Shown here: positions 55,606 to 64,000 of the stretch, one piece after another | Layout of the letters: each line of letters begins with the position of its first letter | Position numbering within the stretch: position 1 is the first letter of the stretch | NCBI GenBank assembly: GCA_043228905.1 | Contig: JBHGNT010000002.1 | Span: forward strand, 19,034,001 to 19,098,000 | DNA: 64,000 nucleotides | From: Azolla caroliniana | Taxonomy: Eukaryota; Polypodiophyta | Direction: 5' to 3' | Notes under the pieces: model-generated | The model's input: only the letters and a program-made list of their open reading frames with translations | Databases searched by the model: none | What the model was told of the DNA's origin: nothing | Program-made: the position numbers and the translations under genes

Positions 55606-56775
55606 ATGTTCAGGATATTGTTTTGTGAGACTATTAGTTACTTTGTGAGTGTGAATATGTTGGTGTTTTCTGATGTTGCAGAGTCTAAAGGGTTTGATTC
55701 TATTGCTCGTAAGGCCAATGGCAGTGTGGATACTGTTGATGTTGCGGCATGTTTAAAGGGCCCCATCTTGAAAGTAGATGTAGCAACTGACACAAGTGAT
55801 CTGGTCACACAAGTTGATCAAGCATGTAGCATGGATGACTTGGTGTTGCAGGTAGATGCAGCATGTAGCACGGATGACTTGGTGTTGCAGGTAGATGCAG
55901 CATGTAGCACGGATGACTTGGTGTTGCAGGTAGATGCAGCATGTAGCACGGATGACTTGGTGTTGCAGGTAGATGCAGCATGTGATACCAGTGGACTGAT
56001 ATCGAGCAGAACAGTAGCTACATGCACTGAGGTAATCCAAGGATTGATAACTAAGTCGACAAAACAAGAGCACCAGAATGTGAAGCTAGGCCCAACACAG
56101 TCGACTAGGGGTTTAAAGAGGAAAAGGACACCAGTTGTGTCAGCCGAACCTGAGCTGATTGAGATTGATCGTATCCTACCAGAAAATGGTGTAACAGCGG
56201 CTCAGTTTCAGGAATGGAAACCTAAACCACTAGAAGTCGAAAGAAGAGCCTTGATCTTGGAGCTGGATAAAGTCTTGATGAGTGTGAGATATATGCAGCC
56301 AAGGAGGGACGCAAATCAGTTTCTAAAGTGGGCTGTGGAGTACTCTGATTTGTTTATTTGGAGTGAAAAACCAAAATCAGATGTGTGGAAGTGTTTGGCA
56401 AGATTCTTCCCAAAATGGCGAAGTCGTTTTAAAGGTCAATGGGCACGAGAAAATTGTGAGCAGATGGAAGCTGCAAGATTCAAGAGACTTTCTGATTTTT
56501 GGGCTACTTGGCCTGAATATAATGCTGACAATACATTGATTTTGGATACAGAACATTTCCGACACTACTTCAATATTCGGAGATGCTGTCTCATTCTACC
56601 CGAGGAAATGCCTGAACAGTACCTGGTGCAAACAGTGAGCTGCCAACTAGGTGCATGGTTGTGGACTCCATACCGAGCTCAATATGCGGATAATATATGT
56701 AGACTCGTTCCACTGACTAGCAAGAGCTTAGCTGTTTATAGGAGATTTGTAGACATTTCCAATGGTAATTTATAA
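55606..56775 (+). CDS. FCP1/SCP-like HAD phosphatase homologue with altered active site
   Basis: The first ATG in the frame is at 55606. The opening T-rich stretch to 55681 may be an intron ending gttgcag, so the true start is uncertain. Residues about 75-126 are four 13-residue repeats. A basic stretch follows (TRGLKRKRTP). The C-terminal ~190 residues follow the order of plant SCP/FCP1-type HAD domains: ALILELDKVLM (motif I), RRDANQFLKWAVEYSDLFIW (cap side, motif II WSE), then YNADNTLILDTEHFRHYF (motif III/IV). In active enzymes motif I starts DxD and the later motif is LLLDDS; here they read ELD and LILDTE. Loss of the nucleophilic Asp predicts a pseudophosphatase, perhaps a CTD or partner binder. 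It lies 170 bp downstream of the RING-like gene on the same strand, inside the transposon. Confidence 0.6.
   Translation: MFRILFCETISYFVSVNMLVFSDVAESKGFDSIARKANGSVDTVDVAACLKGPILKVDVATDTSDLVTQVDQACSMDDLVLQVDAACSTDDLVLQVDAACSTDDLVLQVDAACSTDDLVLQVDAACDTSGLISSRTVATCTEVIQGLITKSTKQEHQNVKLGPTQSTRGLKRKRTPVVSAEPELIEIDRILPENGVTAAQFQEWKPKPLEVERRALILELDKVLMSVRYMQPRRDANQFLKWAVEYSDLFIWSEKPKSDVWKCLARFFPKWRSRFKGQWARENCEQMEAARFKRLSDFWATWPEYNADNTLILDTEHFRHYFNIRRCCLILPEEMPEQYLVQTVSCQLGAWLWTPYRAQYADNICRLVPLTSKSLAVYRRFVDISNGNL
55825..55980 (+). repeat. 39 bp coding tandem repeat, 4 copies
   Basis: The unit encodes CSTDDLVLQVDAA, starting at 55825, 55864, 55903 and 55942. The copies are almost identical in DNA (only the first has atgg for acgg), so the expansion is recent. 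Confidence 0.97.
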
Positions 56776-56922
56776 ATATGTAAAGAGATGACATTATTCA
56801 ATGAAGAATTTAATTACTTGTTCCCACTGTACTTATCTACTGTGTAATTTGAGGAATATGTTGCAGATTGTTGATTTCATTCTATTGATGACTATTTAGC
56901 TATTGACAGCTAATTAGCTGCA
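56776..56922 (+). other. Downstream region with isolated palindromes
   Basis: A short spacer after the HAD-like gene; the first palindrome copies (agctaattagct) appear near 56910. Confidence 0.5.
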
Positions 56923-57905
56923 TTTGTACAGCTAATTAGCTACTGATGACTATTTCGCTATAACTTATAACTTAAAACTTAACAAAAAAGACATGATTTT
57001 ATTGAGAAAGAAGCACAGAAAGCAGACTGTATACAAGAAATTGATTCCAAACGAATTTATTGATCTGTTTTCGCGAAATACATGTTTGTTTTACAAGAGG
57101 ACATGGTAAGTGCTACTTGTAGCTACAAATTCCATGGCATACTATTGTAAATACATTTGTACAGCTAATTAGCTGCATTTGTACAGCTAATTAGCTACTG
57201 ATGACTATTTCGCTATAACTTATAACTTAAAACTTAACAAAAAAGACATGATTTTATTGAGAAAGAAGCACAGAAAGCAGACTGTATACAAGAAATTGAT
57301 TCCAAACGAATTTATTGATCTGTTTTCGCGAAATACATGTTTGTTTTACAAGAGGACATGGTAAGTGCTACTTGTAGCTACAAATTCCATGGCATACTAT
57401 TGTAAATACATTTGTACAGCTAATTAGCTGCATTTGTACAGCTAATTAGCTACTGATGACTATTTCGCTATAACTTATAACTTAAAACTTAACAAAAAAG
57501 ACATGATTTTATTGAGAAAGAAGCACAGAAAGCAGACTGTATACAAGAAATTGATTCCAAACGAATTTATTGATCTGTTTTCGCGAAATACATGTTTGTT
57601 TTACAAGAGGACATGGTAAGTGCTACTTGTAGCTACAAATTCCATGGCATACTATTGTAAATACATTTGTACAGCTAATTAGCTGCATTTGTACAGCTAA
57701 TTAGCTACTGATGACTATTTCGCTATAACTTATAACTTAAAACTTAACAAAAAAGACATGATTTTATTGAGAAAGAAGCACAGAAAGCAGACTGTATACA
57801 AGAAATTGATTCCAAACGAATTTATTGATTTGTTTTCGCGAAATACATGTTTGTTTTACAAGAGAACATGGTAAGTGCTACTTGTAGCTACAAATTCCAT
57901 GGCAT
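56923..57905. repeat. 255 bp tandem repeat, four copies, overlapping the transposase 3' end
   Basis: The phrase gatgactatttcgctataac recurs at 56945, 57200, 57455 and 57710, exactly 255 bp apart. Each unit carries two AGCTAATTAGCT palindromes. It also carries a stretch (aaattccatggcatactattg) that, on the minus strand, encodes the last codons of the transposase (YNSMPWNL and stop). Only the rightmost copy is joined to the gene. Confidence 0.97.
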
Positions 57906-60900
57906 ACTATTGTAAATACATTCATACACATTAGCACCAACAGTGTATAAACCGGAGCAGCTATTGTATTCTGACATTGGGACGTTGATGCATCTGACCA
58001 AATGAGAGTACATATACGCCGCTGGTTTGTCTTCTAACAGCCTGTACACATATTCGTAGTCATCTAGTTTTGCATAAAAAATGCCTTCGATGTAGAATGT
58101 CCCGGCAGATACAAAATTTCCCCATGCATCTACAATATTCTGCCTTGCACACTGTTTACTAACCGTGCACTTTAATATATAGAAATCAGCACCCTCTGAA
58201 TTTCCTTCTTCAGCATTTACAGCGAAGTTATCCCCAACGTTCAGGACATCACTCAAAGTATCTCCAAGTCCCTCATATGTGAAGTCAGCATTCTGCCCTG
58301 TTTCTCCATCAACTGCTTCCTTATCATTCAGAGTGTGATACTCCCAATTCTGAATGTATGCTTTGTTTAGACAATATCTCCAATTTCCCTGCACACAATG
58401 GAAGCAAAAACAAGTCAATTCTCTAACCGCAATACAATGACCATCCAACCTGGAATAACCGCGAACAGCATGCAGAGATCGCAATTCGGGAATTCCTTGG
58501 CACTCCCAGGTCTTCTCCCTATTTACTTCATCTATCTTCACTTCCCAAAATTCACGTTTGATATCTCGAACTTGCGAGGAATAAACACCTGTGGCACTCG
58601 TCGACATATTTGTTCTTAAAAATTCAACTACATGTGATGCACAATTCATGTGCACACCATCTGTCTTTAGTTGTTCATGGGTAAGTGCCCACTTTATAAC
58701 AGCCCCTGCACCATCATGTTCACCTTTACCATGGCCAGACCCAAAAAAATTCCATCTCATCTCCAAACCTGTTATAGCAGGATACCTCCCCACAAAATAA
58801 AATGGACGTCGAGCCTTGAATTGTGACGCAGCTCCGTCAGACCAGACCCAATGTTGAGTAAGCTCCAAACGTTGAGCTAATAACCACTGCCAATGTAACT
58901 TAAAACAGTGTTGGACGAACAAGGTATCATGCTTCTTATCATCGGAAATAAAGAAATGAATTACTTTTTTAACATCACCTGAAACTCGAAAATATGTTAT
59001 GTGCACAAAAATGGTTACCTGAACTGAACACCAATGCATAGATTGAATTTCATTCTGCTGCTTGAAAGTATAATTCTCTGCGAAATCTACTACTGAGACT
59101 ACTACATCATTTGGGAAATCAGATATGCAAGTCTTAAACTGATGGGCCTGCCATGAATAAATGAAGTTGTGTTTAATGAACTTTCCTAGAGATACTACAA
59201 ACAGAGACACCAAATCCCTTGGTTTAAGCATCTTCCGAACTAGATCCTTTCTTTTACACACCTTTCCTTCGAAATTGGTGTTCACTGACTCAAATAACTT
59301 CACAGAGATCAATATTTCACTACTCAATTCATTTGGACACCACCTAAATCTAGTAGGGCCACAATCTTGACATAAACCCATGACACATTTATGAATATGG
59401 AAGATAGCGTCAGATTCTCTCGGACACAATATTGAATCTAATAAATAACTCATGGAAGAGATAACGTGCTCAGATGATTTACACTCCTCTTGCGGGCTTG
59501 ATCGACAGATTGGGCACCCACATGTGCAAACTGTATTAGTTAGGGATGCGCTATGGTGACGTAGTAGATTAACAGAGTCCTTCAGAAAACCCATCTGTAC
59601 ATGGTAAATGCAACAACATGTGTATCGATCCTTTAAGCATCTCACAAAGTGTGGCTTAAGAGACTCGAATGTTCGTAGTTGAACTTTGATAGTTGGATGC
59701 ATTCGTTTGAACCTAATAAATAAATCGACCTGCGTAATAAAGGGGAATTAGTTATTCTCGTAACTAGCTAACTATCCTAGTAGCTAATTAGCTATTCTAG
59801 TAGCTAGTTAGCTATTCTAGTAGCTAGTTAGCTATTCTAGTAGCTAATTAGCTATCATGGTAGCTAATTAGCTGTCCTAGTAGCTAATTGGTTGTCCTAG
59901 TAGCTAATTAGCTATCATGGTAGCTAATTAGCTGTCGTAGTAGCTAATTAGCTATCATGGTAGCTAATTAGCTATTCTAGTAGCTAATTAGCTATTCTAG
60001 TAGCTAATTAGCTATCATGGTAGCTAATTAGCTGTCGTAGTAGCTAATTAGCTATCATGGTAGCTAATTAGCTGTCCTAGTAGCTAATTAGTTGTCCTAG
60101 TAGCTAATTAGCTATCATGGTAGCTAATTAGCTGCTCTAGTAGCTAATTAGCTATCATGGTGGCTAATTAGCTTTCCTAGTAACTAATTAGCTATCATGG
60201 TAGCTAATTAGCTTGTCTAGTAGCTAATTAGCTATCATGGTGGCTAATTAGCTTTCCTAGTAACTAATTAGCTATCATGGTAGCTAATTAGCTGGTCTAG
60301 TAGCTAATTAGCTATCGTGGTAGCTAATTAGCTGGTCTAGTAGCTAATTAGCTATAATGGTGGCTGATTAGCTTTCCTAGTAACTAATTAGGTATCATGG
60401 TAGCTAATTAGCTGGTATAGTAGCTAATTAGCTATCATGGTAGCTAATTAGCTATCACGGTGGCTAATTAGCTGTCCTAGTAACTAATTAGCTATCATGG
60501 TAGCTAATTAGCTGGTCTAGTAGCTAACTAGCTATAATGGTGGCTAATTAGCTATCCTAACTAACTAGCTATCATGGTAGTAGCTATTGAGAGTAGCCAG
60601 TTACCTATGTAGTAGCTATCATAGTAGCTAATTAGCTATCATGGTAGCTAATTAGCTTTCCTAGTAGCTAATTAGCTGGTAATAACGAAATAGCTAACTA
60701 GCTACCATGATAGCTAACTAGCTAGCAGTACAACTAATTATCTGGTAGTACCTAAATTAGCTATTGAGAATAGCTAATTAGCTATCATGGTAGTAACTAT
60801 TGAGAGTAGCTAGTTACCTATGTAGTAGCGATCCTAGTAGCTAACTGAGGTAAATGTAACTGATAAGCTAATTAGCTTTTCTGCTAACTGAGCTAATTAA

Positions 60901-61695
60901 CTTTCCGAGTAGAGTCAAAACAAATGTTGAGATAAATGTAAATACCTGAGGTACATCAAGAAGATGAATGGGATGCTCCTCGTATTGATTTCTTCCAACA
61001 CGTTTCCTGCATAAATCCTTTTTATTGGGTGAAACCCTACTCTCATTAGTCCAAAACATTGTGATTACATCCTTGATTTCAAATGTTATGGGTGTCATTG
61101 GCTTACATCTTGTAGTTAGCTTTAGTAGACTAGTTCCTTCACCCGAGGAAATTATACGGTTCATTGTATTGTACACTGTTTTTCTACTAACACCAATTAC
61201 CTTAGATAGCTCACTGATGTTTATATCGTCAACATCACTATTAAGTAACATCATTAGACTAGACCTTTTTAAGACAAGATCATCTTCTGACCTGCTCATG
61301 GATACGAAACTATTACGAAGATTATTTACTAAAATAGATGATATGTTTGCATTAAGACCATCACAATCAACTAAGTCCTTTATCGATGGATCATTACATA
61401 TTCCATAAAGTACTACCTTCTTTTCTTCATTGCTGATGTGCTTGGTTTGAACATTGAAATAGTCTACAACCTTTCTCTCTATGATGGTAGTCGCATTACT
61501 TACATTCTCAGCTAAACTATCCTTACCTTTACTGAGTGTGGCTTTCGTATCCTTCAACAATTGACGATGTTTCCTTTTTTTTTCTGCCCAATAGTTTCGT
61601 ATGGCTTGTTGTGTCCTGATAACATCATCCCTATCCTTATGATCATTGAGGGGTAATTCTAAACACCCTTCTTCCCCTTCCATTTGGCTAGACAT
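57888..61695 (-). CDS. Sola-like transposase, two exons, 863 residues
   Basis: Exon 1 is 61695-60946 (250 codons) and exon 2 is 59729-57888 (613 codons plus stop). The donor CAG|GTATTT and acceptor TTACGCAG|GTC keep phase 0. The N-terminus is charged. A helix-turn-helix-like ISELSKVIGVSRKTVYNTMN is at about 160-185. A segment with FWTNESRVSPNKKDLCRKR follows, then a Cys-rich zinc-type region (CTCGCPICRSSP, CVMGLCQDCGP). The RNase H-like core has candidate acidic residues in VVDFAENYTFKQQNEIQSMHW, WVWSDGAASQFK and GKGEHDGAGAVIKW. The C-terminal part starts CIAVRELTCFCFHCVQGNW. Both exons are open with no visible damage. It would cut and join the TIRs in the nucleus. The intron (60945-59730) is almost entirely the palindrome array. 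Confidence 0.8.
59755..60900. repeat. Palindromic satellite array AGCTAATTAGCT inside the transposase intron
   Basis: About 1.15 kb of TAGCTAATTAGCTA with spacers such as tcatgg, tcctag and ggtctag, giving a basic period near 20 bp. It fills nearly the whole 1216 bp intron. Spacers differ from those of the 53103-54880 array (tcatgg is dominant here), so the two arrays expanded separately. Confidence 0.95.
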
Positions 61696-62039
61696 GTTAA
61701 AACCCTAAATTTCCAGAAAAAAAAACAAGTATTAAAGATGGCTATGGGCAACAACAATACACAAAAATATTCCACACAATACACAAGATTAGACACAACA
61801 ATACACAAGATAATCAATAGACAGAAAAGTTATTGCAATCCAAGACCGAACAGTAGAGGATTTCACTCTGTTGGATCCAACAGTTGAGGAGGCGATCCAA
61901 GACCGACCAATGGCAACAACTGAGTGTAGAATGTTGCCGTTGGATGAGTGAACTCCGTCAAATCGAAATGTGGAAGCAATCCGTGACTGGACAGTAGTGG
62001 CAACTGAGTATAGAATGATGGCAATGGAGGAGAGAACCC
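61696..62039. other. Transposase upstream region
   Basis: No gene. It is rich in acacaa-type words (61750-61815) and probably holds the transposase promoter and 5' UTR, read leftward. Confidence 0.4.
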
Positions 62040-62765
62040 CGTCAGATTGAACAGTTACCGATGATGCTTGAAACGCACATAGAAGGCACTTGAGAATAGA
62101 GTGGCATAGAGAAGAGAACCCCGTCAGATTGAACAGTTACCAATGATGCTTGAAACGCACAGTAGCGGCCCCTGAGTGAGAGTGGAAAAGAGAAGAGAAC
62201 CCCGTCAGATTGAACAGTTACCAATGATGCTTGAAACGCACAGTAGCGGCCCCTGAGTGAGAGTGGAAAAGAGAAGAGAACCCCGTCAGATTGAATAGCT
62301 CTTTGATTATGCTTGGAACGCACAGTAGCAACCCCTGAGTGTAGAGTGGCAAAGAGAAGAGAACCCCCTCAGATTGAACAGCTCTTTGATGATGCTTGGA
62401 ACGCACAATAATGGCCCTTGAGTGTAGAGTGGCACAGAGAAGAGAACCCCCTCAGATTGAACAGCTCTTTGATGATGCTTGGAACGCACAGTAATGGCCC
62501 CTGAGTGTAGAGTGGCACAGAGAAGAGAACCCCGTCAGATTGAACAGCTCTTTGATGATGCTTGGAATGCACAGTAGTGGCCCCTGAGTGTAGAGTGGCA
62601 CAGAGAAGAGAACCCCGTCAGATTGAACAGCTCTTTGATGATGCTTGGAATGCACAGTAGTGGCCCCTGAGTGTAGAGTGTCACAGAGAAGAGAACCCCG
62701 TCAGATTGAGCAGCTCTTTGATGATGCTTGGAACGCACAGTAGCGGCCCCTCAGTGTAGAGTGGC
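62040..62765. repeat. 83-89 bp minisatellite, about 8-9 copies
   Basis: The unit contains gaaccccgtcagattgaaca, gctctttgatgatgcttgg and aacgcacagtag..ggcccctgagtg. From about 62380 the spacing is 83 bp (62369, 62452, 62535 between equivalent points), and one left copy is spaced by 89 bp. Open frames here are by-products, since 83 is not a multiple of three. It lies between the transposase start and the right terminus. Confidence 0.92.
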
Positions 62766-63093
62766 GGCAGGTGGACTCGATAGGGTTTAGCAACAGTGGT
62801 AGCAACTAACCCACGGTACTCAACTAGAGATGGCCTACGTGATGTGGCAAAGGATCATGCATAATGGACCTAGGAATTCGATATATAATTTATGGTACAC
62901 ATTTATGGTGCACACATCAATTTATGTTGCACATTTATGGCACTCATTTACATATGTAATTAAAACACTCTAGTATTTTCAATGGTAGTTTTTTGCATAC
63001 TTAATTTATTAATGATGGCTTTTTACTAAAATGACTATTTATCAATGGTAGCTTTTTGCATAGCTAATTAGCTATGTCAAGGACATAGCTAAT

Positions 63094-63118
63094 TGTTTCC
63101 ACTCGCATGCTTTCACCC
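63094..63118 (-). repeat. Right terminal inverted repeat
   Basis: Read on the minus strand from 63118: GGGTGAAAGCATGCGAG, differing from the left TIR at the fifth base only. Palindromes agctaattagct lie near 63059-63070. Confidence 0.95.
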
Positions 63119-63122
63119 ATTA

Positions 63123-64000
63123 CGTTTAGGAGGTAACCCATCAGGTAGTTCACTTGGAAAAACATCATGAAAATCATTTAAGATTTCATCAAGTTGTTGT
63201 TGTTCAAAATATGTTAATTGAATCGGGACATTATCGATATTGTAAACGTGAATGTCCGGATCAAGTACACAATAAAATAACGTAGAACAAGACAACTTGG
63301 ATATTGATGGACACGAGGAAACAATCGAGAGGGATTGTTTTTTTACACATTGAATAAAATGCGTACAATCGTTCAGTACAAAAGAAATGGAATGATGAAC
63401 CCAATCAATAAATAAAGAAGAGTTTTTATTATAAAACCAGGGATAACCCAGTATTACATCGGTGGTACAAAGATTCATTACATGGAAGTCTACTTCCTAT
63501 ATATAAGTATCAATAGAAATTCCTAATGAATGAATCGCCCCGTTGATGTATTGTACTCTTCCATCAGCCAAGTGCACCGTGTAGGTGTGATCACTTACGG
63601 TGGGTTGGATTCCCCATATCTGAACCAAACGATCATTCACAAAATTGTGTGAGCTTCCCGAATCAAATAAAAATTGTACGGGAGATCCATTGATATACCC
63701 GTTTGCACGTAGTAAATCATTGGGACCCAATACATAGTGAGGGAAAGAACATTGACAATTACTTAAATGATGTGTATAGACCTGAAGGACATTAGGAATC
63801 TGACCTTTATGGTCTGCAGCTTTAGCTTTGTTGTCGTGCTCTTTCCGTTGGAGCTTTCAACATTGATCTTTTGTATGACCCTTCTTTTTGCAGAATACAC
63901 AAAAAGGATGTTGTCGCTTACAATCGCGATCCAGGAATTCGTTGGGTGTCTTGCGTTTCCCAACAAATTGCGACTGCTTAGTCCCGGGCGCTTCGTTGGG
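63123..64000 (-). pseudogene. Gypsy-D Gag end and protease, upstream part of the split element
   Basis: Right to left: zinc knuckle CVFCKKKGHTKDQC near 63850-63900, then protease (63730-63497) with FLFDSGSSHNFVND. The protease-RT linker (63478-63123) has DVILGYPWFYNKNSSLFIDW and FHDVFPSELPDGLPPKRN. A stop (TAG near 63494-63496) separates the last two frames. The linker runs directly into the transposon at 63118 and continues at 50942. Gag proper extends beyond the window. Confidence 0.88.

Larger units (their letters stand above)
50943..63118. mobile_element. Sola-like DNA transposon, 12,176 bp, ATTA duplication, carrying extra genes
   Basis: The 25 bp TIRs (50943-50967 and 63094-63118) begin GGGTRAAAGCATGCGAG and differ at one position. 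The 4 bp ATTA occurs on both sides (50939-50942 and 63119-63122). Deleting the element and one ATTA joins the Gypsy-D frame exactly at its protease-RT linker, which proves the boundaries. Inside are a two-exon transposase on the minus strand, two plus-strand genes (51194-55432 and 55606-56775), two intronic palindrome arrays, a 255 bp and an 83 bp tandem repeat. Sola elements are known for 4 bp duplications and for a transposase with motifs like those seen here. The superfamily call is from memory of these traits. Confidence 0.85.

Noticed and set aside
55433-55681. Joining the RING-like gene and the HAD-like gene into one transcript
   Set aside because: A plausible acceptor exists at 55681, but I found no donor in the last RING-like exon with the phase needed, so they are kept separate.
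55753-56073. Minus-strand repetitive frame (CCIYLQHQVIRAT units)
   Set aside because: It is the antisense of the 39 bp coding repeat in the HAD-like gene.
53103-60900. AGCTAATTAGCT arrays as a CRISPR-like or origin-type repeat
   Set aside because: Spacers are short and themselves repeated, the genome is eukaryotic, and the arrays lie in introns of a transposon; a palindromic satellite explains them better.
62042-62738. Series of minus-strand open frames of 60-93 codons
   Set aside because: They are frames through the 83 bp minisatellite; each shifts relative to the unit and none has a domain.
50943-63118. Classification as PIF/Harbinger (TTA duplication) or as a Maverick-like viral element
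   Set aside because: The duplication that restores the Gypsy frame with matching TIR ends is ATTA, not TTA. The transposase lacks Harbinger-like context, and no polymerase, capsid or packaging genes are present.

Overview
This is a repeat-dense stretch of a land-plant nuclear genome. The evidence is one clear host gene of the land-plant IRKI/GIL1 (DUF641) family at 18995-20932, many Copia and chromodomain Gypsy retrotransposons, degenerate AAACCCTAA tracts and hAT-type MITEs. The chromovirus at 35 kb, the gag-only element at 43-47 kb and the Sola-like DNA transposon at 51-63 kb look more like what I know from non-flowering plants (fern, lycophyte, moss, gymnosperm) than from angiosperms. That is an impression, not a proof.

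Layout. 1-5.8 kb: a Gypsy LTR inserted in a plus-strand Copia, itself inserted in a minus-strand Copia whose 5' LTR abuts the 3' end of a further Copia. 5.8-7.3 kb: non-coding AAACCCTAA-rich repeats. 7.3-11.9 kb: a minus-strand Copia lacking its 3' end. 12.5-15.3 kb: minus-strand chromodomain Gypsy with a 750 bp hAT-like insertion (8 bp duplication). 15.8-16.9 kb: dead hAT/DUF4371 transposase fragment and a foldback hAT MITE. 19-21 kb: IRKI/GIL1-like gene. 21-27.3 kb: AT-rich intergenic DNA with a second MITE of the same family and an old Copia RT relic. 27.3-30.3 kb: Copia LTR and two Copia fragments head to head. 30.3-42.2 kb: an LTR element (duplication TAAAG) inside the plus-strand Copia; it contains a solo LTR (CTGGT) and a chromovirus (CTACT), and the chromovirus contains another solo LTR (CCTTT). 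42.7-47.3 kb: a gag-only LTR element. 47.7-64 kb: a minus-strand chromodomain Gypsy split by a 12,176 bp DNA transposon at 50943-63118.

That transposon is the most interesting object. It has 25 bp inverted termini and a 4 bp ATTA target duplication. It encodes an apparently intact two-exon, 863-residue Sola-like transposase. It also carries two plus-strand genes: a seven-exon coiled-coil/RING-like protein (599 residues, introns inferred) and a FCP1/SCP-like HAD phosphatase homologue with altered catalytic motifs. Two kilobase-scale arrays of the palindrome AGCTAATTAGCT lie inside introns of the transposase and the RING-like gene. The same palindrome recurs near both termini and in a 255 bp tandem repeat that duplicates the transposase 3' end.

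Apart from the IRKI-like gene I see no host protein gene. I recognised no rRNA, functional tRNA or CRISPR. Splice sites were read by eye, and superfamily names rest on remembered motifs.
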